NCBI RefSeq assembly: GCF_001625195.1
Contig: NC_054391.1
Coordinates: forward strand, 4,413,157 to 4,477,156
From: Drechmeria coniospora
Taxonomy: Eukaryota; Ascomycota; Sordariomycetes; Hypocreales; Ophiocordycipitaceae
DNA length: 64,000 bases
Direction: 5' to 3'
Position 1 is the first letter of the stretch. Each line of letters opens with the position of its first letter. The notes below the pieces were generated by a model. It saw only the letters and a program-made list of their open reading frames with translations. It did not search any database and was not told where the DNA came from. Below are positions 11,591 to 22,778 of this stretch, piece by piece. A program made the translations under genes and the position numbers.

Positions 11591-14500
11591 GGAACGAGGT
11601 GCGTGTACCGCAGGCGGCGGGCGGGCGCTCGCTGGAATGGAATCGATGACGCAGGAGAGGGATGACGACGACGTCGGTAGAGGGGAAGAATCGGCCCTCT
11701 GGCGGAAGCGGGAATCGGTGGCCGAGAATCCGACGGGATGCAGAAAGGAGGATGACGATGTGCCGCCGCAAGATGGATGCAAAGTCGAACAAGAAGGACG
11801 TGTGCCTTGACAGGAGCAGAACGCCGTCAAGCGAGTGCCGTCTGGAGCTGGGCTACTGTGGAGGTGATGAGCAGTGCATCCACCGAGCGAGACGAATACC
11901 TGGATCGGCAAACGGGCTAGGTAGGGGCCTAGGGCGCTAGGCTAGAAGCCTCATTTCTCTTCCCGGCAGGGCGAGGTGGAGACGGCTAACGAGTTCAGGC
12001 AGCGGACTGGAAGTGCTAGGCCGAGGACCAGGCCATCCAACGCCGCCGGCTCAGCGTTCTATTTTGGCGAGGCAGAGGGGGAGGCCAATTGCCTCGCTCG
12101 TGCTGGGCTCGTACTCGACTCCGCTCACGGTTAGAGGGCGTGGGCTTGGTGGCGCACCTGCAACCTTGGTGTGTGCGGTTGTAGAACAGCGGTCTCTGGT
12201 TGGCGGCGAGGACGACGGAGGCGAGCCAGAGTTCGATCTCGATTCGTTGAAGGCGAAGGCGGAAGGGAAAGTCCGGGTGAGGGTTTGGCGTGGGCAATCC
12301 TGGCCGATGCTTCTGGTCTGGTTATCTCGCTGTGGAAGCCGGTGCGAAGAAGTGCAGAGGAGGGGGAGGAAGGTGAGCGAGCGAGAGAGAGCGGTCGGTC
12401 GGTCGATACCTGGAAGGAAGCTGAGGCGGTGGCACGGCTGGTGCTGGGGTTGGTGCCGGCGCCGGTGCTGGTACAGGCGCTGGTGCTGGTACAGGCGCTG
12501 GTGCTGGTGCTGGTACAGGCGCCAGTGCTGGGGGCAACGGCATGACTGGTATTACTTAAGTTGGCACAGCACCTCCAGTATTACGCTCCGTACCTCTCTA
12601 TGGATACTTGCTGGTACCTTTGCTGGTGCGACGACTGGTCGAGTTACAGGGACGATTAATACTGGTCCTATTACTGGTACCATGACCGGATGCACTAGGT
12701 ATCAATACTGGCACCGCCAAGATAAGAAGACCGACAGGCTGCAGCCTCTCGTGCACGGTACAGAAGACTCGTGTTCGTATTCAACCGACAGGCAATCGGC
12801 AATCCATGATGCTCATCCTCTCGTACGAGGAGGTAGGTAGTAACTACACCTGGACATGCTCATTCCTCGCACGGTACTCCGTGCCGAGGCAGGCATGTAC
12901 GGAGTGAGTAAGTAGTCCGTACGAAGGACTTGCAGCGAACTCGCAGCAATTACGGAGTACATGTTACAAGCAAGTGAGTACATGTGCACCTACTTGGGTG
13001 TACGGAGTAAGGACTGTAGAGAGTAAGTACAGAGCACTAGTAAGTACTGTACAGCAAGTACTCCCGTAATACAGCAAAGGATTGACTGCGAGGTTGTTGC
13101 CGTCAGCATAATAGTAATAGAGCTGCAAAGATGGCGACAAGGGCCCTTGCACCCACCCCTCTTCCCCCCCTCCTCTCCTCCCCTTTCCCCACCCGCCCTC
13201 TAGATGTCTGCCAAATCATCAAGCTCAGGGTCGGCCTCCCCGCAAATGTCGCCGTGCCACGTTCTCTTCCGATATCTCCTCAGAGTCCAACGATGATAAG
13301 TACTCGCCGCTTGGCTGGCCGGGGAGCCCATTGTTCGCACGCTCCGGGCGGCGATTCTCAGAGCCGCCGCCGCTCATGGTTGGCGGGCGTCAAGCGCACC
13401 TCCAGCGGACGTGTCGCACGCCTGTCGGCACCAAGCAGATGCGTCGTTGCCGGGACGCCCTCCACGCGCTACAGCGGACAGTCGCATGGTCGGTGCACTG
13501 CATTCTTGCACTGGAACCTGCATGTACCTTGCCATCCGACACACTCCCCAGATTCTCGCAGGTGGGCGTTGACAGGTGGGGAGGGCCCAGCGGACGAGGG
13601 AGACTAAACAAAAGTTTGCGGTTCATGGCATGAATCTTGACATTTTGGCCCCATCAAACGTTCGGATCGTGTTTGGAAGAGAAAATAGAAATTGGCTAAT
13701 GCATGACATGACACGCCGCTTTCCCTAGCCGTCAACCTGGCGACGAAGAATCATCCCCGACGGCGGGGTCTTCGGTTCGAGATGTTCCGAGCACGGCTCA
13801 TCGCGATCCACCGCCACCCCTGGCCTCGCAGGAAAATGAAGCCGACTCAGAAGGAGACGTGCGTTGGGCGCGAACGTCTCGGATTTTCTTCACTAATACT
13901 CCTTGCAACCAAGCACTGTACCTACAGTAAGTACTTACTTACTTGCAGTGCAAGCAAAAGTACTCCGTACAGTACGTACAACTACAGTACAGTACACGAA
14001 CGGAGTAGTAGGTACGTACTTAGTTGTACTTGTAAGCAGTCCGTACTCCGTACTCCGTACTTCTGGTGTGGTTTCCGTGTGGGGTGTGCATGTGCGTGGA
14101 GAATTATGAAGAAATAGCAACAAATACACTACTTGTACACGCACACGTGGACGCCGAAACCTGCTCGTGTAGGTGCTCAGATTTGCCCGAGAGTATTCGA
14201 CTAATCCGCATGGAGTTGGGTATGCACGTGTTCGAGCACGGCTTGGTAATGCTCAACGATAACCGCGTGCAGAATTCTAACGGAGAAAGAAAACGTGAGG
14301 GAAGGAGAGAGGGAGGGAGTCTGAGGCCAAGATGGAGTGAGGCAAATATTGTGCGTGCACGGAGTACAGTACTCCGTACATGTGCGGTACTCCGTGCAAT
14401 GACAAGTAAGCACAGACAAGAACTGTACTTATGTGTGTCTGCATCTCCGAGGGAGAGAGCCTAAGTACTGTAGTGTGCAGGTGTTTCATGGTTCGTACGA

Positions 14501-14699
14501 GTATCCAAGTAATTATTGCCTATTACCTATAACTGCAAGTAGCAAGTAATAGCTGTACGTGCACGGAGTACTGTGGGTGTTCTCGACCTCGGAAGTGACG
14601 ACCCGATCCACATTTTCCTGGTGCCTGCCCTTGGTGCACATGCACTTGCCGGCAACCCTCAGGGATATGCTCGTCTTCGTCAGAAAATTGCCTTGTCCT
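11591..14699. other. Intergenic, upstream of ron1 and 3' of dac1
   Basis: No gene is supported in 3.1 kb. It holds the presumed ron1 promoter, a minisatellite at 12462-12530 and GTAC-rich DNA around 12840-13080 and 13910-14560. A run of three TACTCCG units lies near 14044-14060. Open frames here are proline/alanine or repeat translations without family resemblance. Confidence 0.5.
12462..12530. repeat. GCTGGT-rich minisatellite
   Basis: GGTGCTGGTACAGGCGCT-like 18-nt units recur about three to four times with small variations. Read on the minus strand they yield only Pro-Ala repeats. It lies about 0.9 kb upstream of the ron1 start. Confidence 0.85.
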
Positions 14700-16237
14700 T
14701 CACGAATCGCATTGCGTTTCGCTAGCACAGTACAGGCGCGAGCCAAACTTCCACACTTCGTCGAGCACGAGTTGGCTCGAGCCCTGTTCGTCATTCTCGG
14801 ACAGGATGACGAGATCGGCGTCGGCGCCGGCGTCGAGCGTCCCCTTGACGCCTTCAAGACCGAGCATGGCGGCGGGCGTCGCCGTCACGGCATTGATGGC
14901 CTCGGGGATGCCTGTGCCGCACCAGCGGAGGAAGTTGTTGACGCAGCCGAGGAGGGTGATTGAACTGCGTCCGCTCGTTAGCCTCCTGGCCTATGAACTG
15001 ATGTGTCGTGCCTGTCCCGAGCCGTGCAACCGTTGCATGCAGCCCTGCGACGGACGGCCGACGAGGATGGCAACTCAACTCACCTCCCCGCAATCGTGTC
15101 CGAGTTCTCGAGAAGCAACTTCGTGCCCTTCTTGACAATGTTGCACGTCTGGCCGCCGTTGGTCCACGGGTAGGCGCCGTCGGGAAGGCCGACGAGGTGC
15201 ATGGCGTCGGTGACGAGGATGAAGCCATCCGGGTACGCGTTGAAGGCGATCTTGATGGTCGTCGGGTGCAGGTGGATGCCGTCGGCGATGATGCCAAAGT
15301 ACGGCCGGCGCAGGCTCTCGGCGCAGCCTAGCACGCCGAAGATGCCCGGGTTGCGGTGGTGCAGAGGCCGCATCGCGTTGAAGAGATGGGTGATCATGGT
15401 GGCCCCTTGGGCCACGGCCGCCGAGGCCTGCTCGTACGTCGCCTCCGAGTGGCCGATGGAGCAGATGATGCCCCTCGACCTGAGCTCGGGGATGAGCTTG
15501 GTCATGCGCCCGAGCTCGGGCGCCGCCGTGATCATCTTGACGGGCGCGAGACCGCCGGCCTTTGCGGGCGCGAGGTTCCCGGCGCCGTAGCAGGCCTCCA
15601 TGTCGGCGTACGTCTGCGCCTCGAGCAGGACGTCGACATCGTGCACGCCGTTCTTGGTCGGGTTCAGGAACGGGCCTTCGCAGTGTGCGCCCAGCGATTC
15701 GGCGCCGTCGCTTGCCACGCGCCGGCCTCCCGAGGGTCCAAGATGCGGGAGGACCTGTCCAGGTGGCTGTCAGTGACGTCCGGGAAACTCGCACTTGGCA
15801 CTCGCCACCTTTTGGTACAGCTCGGGCCGTTGGCTTGTGATGGTGGGGACGTAGGAGGTGACCCCCGTCCGGGTGAGCAGACGATTGACGTCCGTCACGT
15901 GGTCGCCATACTGTGACATGTCGTCAAGAAGGGTCGAAAAGTTGAAGCCGAAGGCGCCGTTGAGCTGGCAGTCGATCATGCCGGGGGCGACGATGCGACC
16001 GCCCAGGTCGACGATGGTATCCGGGAGGTTGAGTTCGCCGTAAAATGCCGTCTGGCTGTTGATGATCTTGCCCGTCAGAGCGCTGACCCAGAGGTCATCC
16101 TCGACGAGCCGGTCGCCCTTGACGAGCCGGCAGTTGGTGAACTTGGTCAAGCCATTCGGCCGACGCGGCCGAGGTAAGGGTTCCATGGGGGACATGAAGG
16201 AGGTCGTCGGGTCGAGGATCGCACGAACGAGGATCAT
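14700..16237 (-). CDS. dac1: N-acetylglucosamine-6-phosphate deacetylase
   Basis: Three exons (16237-15809, 15754-15084, 14964-14700) encode 454 aa. The enzyme removes acetate from GlcNAc-6-phosphate, feeding the deaminase in the same cluster. Amidohydrolase landmarks appear in order: GGRIVAPGMIDCQLNGAFG, GAHCEGPFL (metal-binding Glu), SIGHSEATYEQ (His), ITHLFNAM (His), LVTDAMHL (catalytic Asp), and the C-terminal GADADLVIL. Exon 1 ends YQK and exon 2 begins VLPHLGPSGG, a conserved join. It uses a weak GTGGCG donor with a 54-nt intron. Exon 3 restores the GSSITLLGCVNNF segment. Later in-frame Met codons (around 16195) could be the real start, because the first ~15 residues look non-conserved. 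Transcription is divergent from the GH3-GNAT gene across 2.1 kb. Confidence 0.94.
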
Positions 16238-18338
16238 GGAGGGGCGGGGGGGGGAGGCAGAGGACAGGAGACGTATGGTTTATTATTATTTGATGTGCAC
16301 GCCCGGGTATGCAGCCGCATCACGGAATGCGAACGAGTACAGTAGATCCGGATCTCCTTCATAGTAAGATCTCGCAAGTGTCGATTTCTCAGCGCAAGCC
16401 AACACGGCCGGCCGACCGGCATGGTAACTTGCACTGCAACGTTGGTGGTTGCTGCAGCGAGATCGTACGGAGGTGCACACGTGCCAGCAGGCCACTGCCG
16501 TTGGTGGTTGTAGGTACATGTACGATGGTCGAAAGCCATGATGGCACCCTACCAGTACGACTGGGCGTGCGTGATCATCCACATGTACTCCGTACAGTCA
16601 GTACATGGACTTGGGTACTCCGTAACACTCCGTGAGTATGTACGTAAGTATGTACTGTCATTGTCTTGGTCGCAGCCGCCGAGCCAGGTTCCAGACGACC
16701 GACACCATACGTTGGCGCCACCGCCCACCGGGTGGAGCAATCGAGTCGGTCAGCAAATGGTGATCGAACCTTTGGTTCATGCGATGCTGTATCAGGCATG
16801 GTGCAGTGTTGCGTCACCGGTCCCAGTGACACAGCGCTGTGCGAGCGATCGGGTCACTAGCGATGCAGGCAAGGTCTGCTAAAGGGTCGCCCAAACATGC
16901 CTTTCGACTCGGCATGCTGTTTCGATTCGCACGCAAGTCGCTGCCTGCGCACACAAGTGCATGGGTGCATGCCGAATTGCCGCAAACCAAGTAGGAGTAA
17001 CACACGGCCTCGGCCTGTATACACTGTGTATGCATGTCGGTGTAATCGCTCAACCCATCTCAATCAACTCAACTCATGTAACGTTCGCTCCCAAGTCGAC
17101 ACTTGAAGCCGCTTTGGGAGATCACGCCCCACCCGTCGCCTATCCCTCTCACCGTCGACGGGCGCCTGGTGGTCTCACCCTCCATCTACCTATACCGATG
17201 GAGCACGGAGTGCTGTATTCATACAGGGTAGTTGGGGCATATTACAGCGCAAGTCTGCACGCCTACATGTAATACTTGCTGGTGCAGGACAAGTATAGTG
17301 TCTGCTCAAGCATGTACACTCGCAGTACGGACACACGATGCAGTACCTCGACACATGTACTCCATACTCGGCGTACTGTACTCCGTATGTACTGTAAGTA
17401 TTGAGCTCGTGCCAAGCAAGTGCATACTTGAGATGTACAAAATAGTCCGAGGTCCGAAAGAAGGGTCTACGCTTATGGAGCCATTCATTCGACCAAGCAC
17501 CCCGTACAGTCAACTGAGTACCCAAGGCGAACACGCTTGCAAAAGGTCCTCCCTACGGTTGTTTGCGATGTGCGTCTCCAGTCCGGACCATCTGATAACC
17601 GGCATTTGACCCAATTGCGCTTCACCATGCATGTAGCGCAAGGATGAAACACACGGTTGATAACAGTGAATAGCCAACGGGCCAACAGGGACGGGGGGTA
17701 TAACTTGCACAAGTCGTCCGTCCATAGTGACCCCCGTGTTCCCTCTCATGACTATCGGTTTCACAATGTGCTCGCATCAACACCCAACATGTACTGTACG
17801 GAGTCCTGCGTCCGGTACTTGCAGTACTTGGTACGGATGAGTAATACTCGTGTCGACCAGGGATTACCGTACGGAGGTATTCCGTTGGTATTCCGTACAT
17901 GTACTTGCTTGATACTACCGCATGTACCGTTGCCGCACACAAGGGCAGTGCGGTACATGCAAGTATGTACAGTACTCGGCCTAGAGGGGACCGAGCCGGA
18001 ACAAAGTGCCACTACCGAGAATTTCCTAGTCGTATTACTTACGCACCAAGTGGGTCAAGTCAGCGGGTAGTGATGAATGCACCATGGCTGATTGCTCCAC
18101 CCGCTCGCTCTCCTCGAGCTCAGCCATACCTTACCAGTTGCGAACCAACGGCAACATCATCATCACCATCACCATCATCGTCACCATCGTCATCATCATC
18201 ACCTCGCCTCGCCTGGAGCGGAGAGGCATCGACCTCGGCTGAGAGACCTCGAGAAATCTGTTCCTCCCTGTCGCCGTTCGCTTCGCCCAGCTAGTATGCT
18301 CATCAGCAACTCCTACCATTCCGCCGTCGCCATACATC
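16238..18338. other. Divergent intergenic region dac1/ngs1
   Basis: This 2.1 kb should carry the promoters of both the deacetylase and the sensor gene. GTAC-rich DNA occupies about 16500-16660 and 17200-17420. A CAT-trinucleotide microsatellite lies at 18154-18203, close to the sensor start. No gene is supported. Confidence 0.5.
18154..18203. repeat. CAT/CAC trinucleotide microsatellite
   Basis: Imperfect (CAT)n/(CAC)n run of about 50 nt with occasional CGT. It ends some 135 nt upstream of the ngs1 ATG and is probably in its leader or promoter. Confidence 0.9.
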
Positions 18339-21300
18339 ATGTCTGCCAAGGCCAGTTCCAGCTCCGGTTCCCATCCGGACAATGGCCATCTTGACCCAAT
18401 ATGGCAGCAACTCGACTGGTGCGTCCGCCTGCTAGCACCGCAGCTCGTGAAACTTCCATTCCGCCCTCATCCCTCCAACCGCTCGCTGCAACACGTCGCC
18501 ACTAACCCGTCTCTTGTTGCAGGGCGATTGGACAGACGCTGATAATGGGCTGGGATGGAACCGAAGTCACTCCCCAGGTGAGGAGCCTCATTGAGGACCA
18601 TCACGTCGGCTCCATCATCCTCACGGCCAAAAATTTAAAGTGTTCGTCATCCCTTTCCACTCCCCCCTCCCAACCCATTCGCTCCCCTCCTCGTCTCCTA
18701 TTCGCATGGCCATGATCGAAACCAAGTGACCTCATCACCGCCGCGTGATTGGACTGCATGCCCAAAAATTGTGTCGAGAACTCGGGCTAAAAGCATGAAT
18801 GGATAAAATAGCGGCCCAGCAAACGACGAGCCTCGTTCAAGAACTGCAAACCATTGCCAAGAACGCCGGTCATCCCGTTCCGCTGCTCATTGCCCTCGAT
18901 CAAGAGAACGGCGGGGTCAACAGCCTCTTTGACGAAGACTATGTTTGCCAGTTTCCGAGCGCCATGGGCGTCGCCGCCACCGGTCGTGCCGAGCTGGCGT
19001 ACGAGATAACCAGGGCGACGGCCATGGAAATCTCGGCCTGCGGGGTCAATCTGATGCTCGGTCCCGTTCTTGACGTCCTCAACAATGCCCGCTATCAACC
19101 GCTCGGAGTGCGGGCGACCGGTGACGATCCCCAGGAGGTTTCGCAGTACGGCCTCGCCGCCCTGAGGGGCATTCGTGATGCAGGCATGGCCTCGTGCGGA
19201 AAGCATTTCCCTTCCTACGGAAACCTCGACTTTCTCGGCTCCAACCTCGACGTGCCCATCATCACGCAGACGTTGGAGGAATTGAGTCTGAGTGCGCTCG
19301 TCCCCTTCAGGAACGCCGTCGCCTCGGGTCAGCTGGACGCCATGTTCGTCGGCGGCTGCGGCATCTCGAACCCCTCCATGAACGTCAGCCACGCCTGTCT
19401 TTCCGACCAGGTCGTCGACCACCTGCTTCGGAGCGAACTGGGATTCCAGGGCGTCGCCATCTCCGAATGCTTGGAGATGGAGGCCCTTAGCCAAGACCTC
19501 GGCGTCCAGAACGGCGTCGTCATGGCCCTCGAAGCCGGCTGCGACCTCATCCTGCTTTGCCGTGCCATGGACATCCAGCTGGAGGCCATCAAGGGTCTCA
19601 AGTTGGGACACGAAAACGGCATCATAACCAAGGAGAGGATATTCACCTCCCTCCGCCGCGTTCTGAAGCTCAAGGCAACCTGCACCTCCTGGTCCAAGGC
19701 GCTCAACCCTCCGGGCATCTCCCTCCTCTCCCAGCTCCACACATCCCATCTCAAGCTCTCCAAGAAGGCGTACGACGACTCCATCACCGTCCTTCGAGAC
19801 AAGGAAAAGCTCCTCCCTTTGGGCAGCTCGATGCACCCAGGCGAGGAGCTCCTGCTCCTCACGCCGCTTGTCAAACCCCTTCCCGCCTCCGCCATGACCA
19901 AGGCGCTTCTCAGCTCAAAGGGCGGTTCCTCGAATGCGCCGACAAATCACGACATGTGGTCGCATCGAGAGAGGGGTTCCATCATGAGCGGAGAGGGAGT
20001 CTTTCGAGAGTTTGGCAAGAATCTTGCCCGGTTCCGTAATGAGAAGCTGCTCCACACCAGCTACACCGCCAACGGAGTGAGGCCAGGTATGCGTCCCCCG
20101 CCCACCCCGGTGCCCGCCTTGCCTTTCTTGAGCCGCGCTGGTGCCGTGAAGCGGATGCTGACCCGATGCTGCGACAGTGCACGAGAACCTCATCAACAGA
20201 GCGTCGTGCATCGTCATCGTCACGGCGGACGCAAACCGAAATCTGTATCAAGCCGGCTTCACCAAGCACGTCGACATGATGTGCTCCATGCACAAGAGCC
20301 GCGGGAATAAGAAGCAGCTCATCGTCGTCGCCGTGAGCTCTCCGTACGATTTCGCCATGGACAAGTCCATCGGCACCTACATATGCACCTTTGACTTTAC
20401 CGAAAATGCCATGTCGGCCCTGCTGCGCGTCCTCGTCGGCGAGGTCGATCCGCCGGTTGGGAGCATGCCCGGCACGCTTCGCAAGAGCAAACGGGTGCTC
20501 AAGTCGCGGCAGCATTGGCTCGTCGAAGAGTACGATCGATCGCGGGACGCCACGGGCCTTGGCGACCTACTCCGCGCCGTTCACCGTGCGACGGCGCCCG
20601 ATCTGGAGTTTCTCAAGACCACGACGGCCGCTTCGTTCGAGCTCAATTCGTCGGCCATCAAGGAGGCGCACTTCGTGGTCAGAAACAGCAGCACGCAAGC
20701 GCTGTACGGCTTCGTCGCCACGTACTATACCGCCGGCGTGGGTATGCTCGGTGCCATCTTCGTCGATCCCACGAAGCGAAACGTCTCCATCGGTCGATCC
20801 CTGCACCGGCGAGCCCTGAAAAGCCTGGATCGGCAAAAAGGCCTCAAGAAGGTCCAGATCGGGATGCCCTTCCCCGGTGTCTTCTTGGGGATTCCCTCCA
20901 ACCTCGAGCTGAGCACGGTTAAGGAATGGTTTGGCAACAGCGGCTGGGACACGCAGCTTCCTCGAAGGCTGACCAACATGATCATCGCCGACCTCGCCAA
21001 CTGGCTCATCCCCGAGGGTCTGTTGCAGAACATCCAAAGGGCGAGCCTCGCCTTTGACCTGATCCATGGGCTCGAGAACGCCGATAGCGTGCTCCAGCAC
21101 GTGCGGACAAACGCCAGTCCCGAGGTTCTCGAGCTGTACAAGCACGCCCTCAACGAGAGCAAGTCTTGCGGAATCGTACGGGCCAAGGACTCGGCAGGAA
21201 TTCTGATCGGCACCGTCATCATTTGTCGTCAGAACTGTGCGCTCGCCACATACATTCCTTCGCTCCTGTCTCACGCGGGCAATGTCGGCGGCATCATCGC

Positions 21301-21587
21301 GCCCGTTGTATCCCCCACGCCGCAGTCAACGCTCGTTCTTGAAGGTCTCGCCCTCATGGGTGTTCGGCAATGCAAGAGCTACAAGTCCTCCAGGGTACTG
21401 CTCAGCTGGGTACGTTTATCCCGCCCTTTCTCGTCGGCTTATTTCTCTGACTCGACAGGTTGTCGACGACGCATGCGAACCGATGCGATTGATGGGCTTC
21501 GAGACCCTTCAGGTGTTTGAGGAGATTACAAACTCGCCCGAAGTGTACGTGCCTCATGTCGACGGATGGGTGGATGCAAACCGCTGA
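18339..21587 (+). CDS. ngs1: GH3-GNAT fusion, Ngs1/Nag3-type GlcNAc sensor
   Basis: Five exons (18339-18418, 18523-18641, 18812-20086, 20178-21409, 21459-21587) encode 944 aa. Residues ~25-400 match family 3 glycoside hydrolases of the NagZ group: IALDQENGGVNSL, GPVLDVLNN, GMASCGKHFPSYG and GFQGVAISECLEMEAL. Residues ~620-944 resemble GCN5-related acetyltransferases, with GAIFVDPTKRNVSIGRSLH as a degenerate acetyl-CoA loop. This pairing is that of Candida Ngs1, a GlcNAc-binding histone acetyltransferase, and of the gene annotated as nag3 in Trichoderma. The usual nucleophile Asp (SDDLSM in NagZ) is Glu285 here, and the DSH dyad after KHFP is missing. Sensing rather than hydrolysis is therefore likely. 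Exon 2 leaves through a GTTCGT donor; the join restores NLKSAQQTTSLVQELQ. A later intron could replace the C terminus (see findings). Confidence 0.9.
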
Positions 21588-22778
21588 CTTGTCGTCGCAG
21601 CTGCCAGACATGAAACGGGATGATTTTGTTTGAGGGCCGTGAAGATGTATCGATAATTCCGGTCGTGTGTTTACCCTAGGGGGGTTCATGACTTTGCACA
21701 GTCAACACGCGGGATGACAATGATGCAATGCTTGTTCTGAGTTTTGTAGCGCGGTAGGGGAGGATCTTGACGATATACACGAAGCTAATGTCAGCACCAC
21801 GCCTGTATCACCAGTTCGTTCCTACGATGGCAGAAATGCCGATTCTGCTCAACCCCGTTCATCAATGTGTACATTGAAATACCTCATTCCAAATCGCTGG
21901 CAAGTCTGGTCGTCGCTGTGTTTATCATATTCGGTCCCCTTGCAGATTCCGGGGTAAACCTGGAATACAGTATTCTCATGAATTGTGAGGCGGCCATCGA
22001 GCCCTCCAAGAAAACCCCAGTCATCCGGCAGCGATTATAGTGTGGCATGCCAGTTGAATGGAGAGCCAAACCAAGTACTCTTTACTGTTTGTTCGGCACC
22101 GATGTTCACATCCAATTATCTAGTCCGAAAATATTATCCTCCCTCTCGAATAAATCCACACTGATGGAATCGGTGGTAACAGAAAAAAAGCTATCGTTAT
22201 GTACTACTGTTCTCGTCTTCCTCTAAAGCATAAACAACATAATTACTCTGCATACGTCTACATGTACATTTCTTGGACTTATTACTATTGGACGATTCCC
22301 AGGAACTGTCACTGTTGTATAGCAGCACACTCAGCCAATGACGTAACGTTCGCGGATGAATTTCGGAGAATTGACCGGACCGGAGTCGGCAAAAGTAAGC
22401 GCCGTGCCTCGGTCGCTTATTGGTGCAGTTGCTGAGCTGTCGAACACGGCGCTCGTGGGCGGTGGTCATTTTGCAGGGCAACAGCTTGTAGCCTCGTCCC
22501 GCCTATCGACCAGCGTTGATCCTCCTTTTGTTCTCGTCAAAACTCGGCACAACACGACCGACCAATACCCCTGGCACAACACAGATGCGACGTATCAGAG
22601 CCCTTTCCGGCGGATACTAGCCCTCCGCGCCCATTTTCCCTCCATTAATCGAACTCCTACCGTTCGTCTCCTCGGCGCCTTCCTGCCCGTGGAGAGTCTG
22701 GTGCCCAGGCCACGACGACTCGCACGTCCGAACGATCACGGCCACGATTCCCATCGCCGTCGCCGTCACGATCACGCC
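21588..22778. other. Intergenic, ngs1 to rxt2
   Basis: Comparatively A+T-rich 3' flank of ngs1, followed by a G+C-richer promoter/leader for the next gene from about 22330. No further gene is seen. Confidence 0.5.

Noticed and set aside
11591..11911. In-frame extension upstream of the ron1 ATG
   Set aside because: The residues are Ser/Pro/Cys-rich and not regulator-like; MTTTVALGAPHL is the better start, and the extension is probably leader.
12013..12840. A 275-codon plus-strand frame and a Pro-Ala minus-strand frame
   Set aside because: Both read through the GCTGGT minisatellite; residues are Arg/Trp/Cys or Pro/Ala runs without a domain, and no splice-linked partner exon was found.
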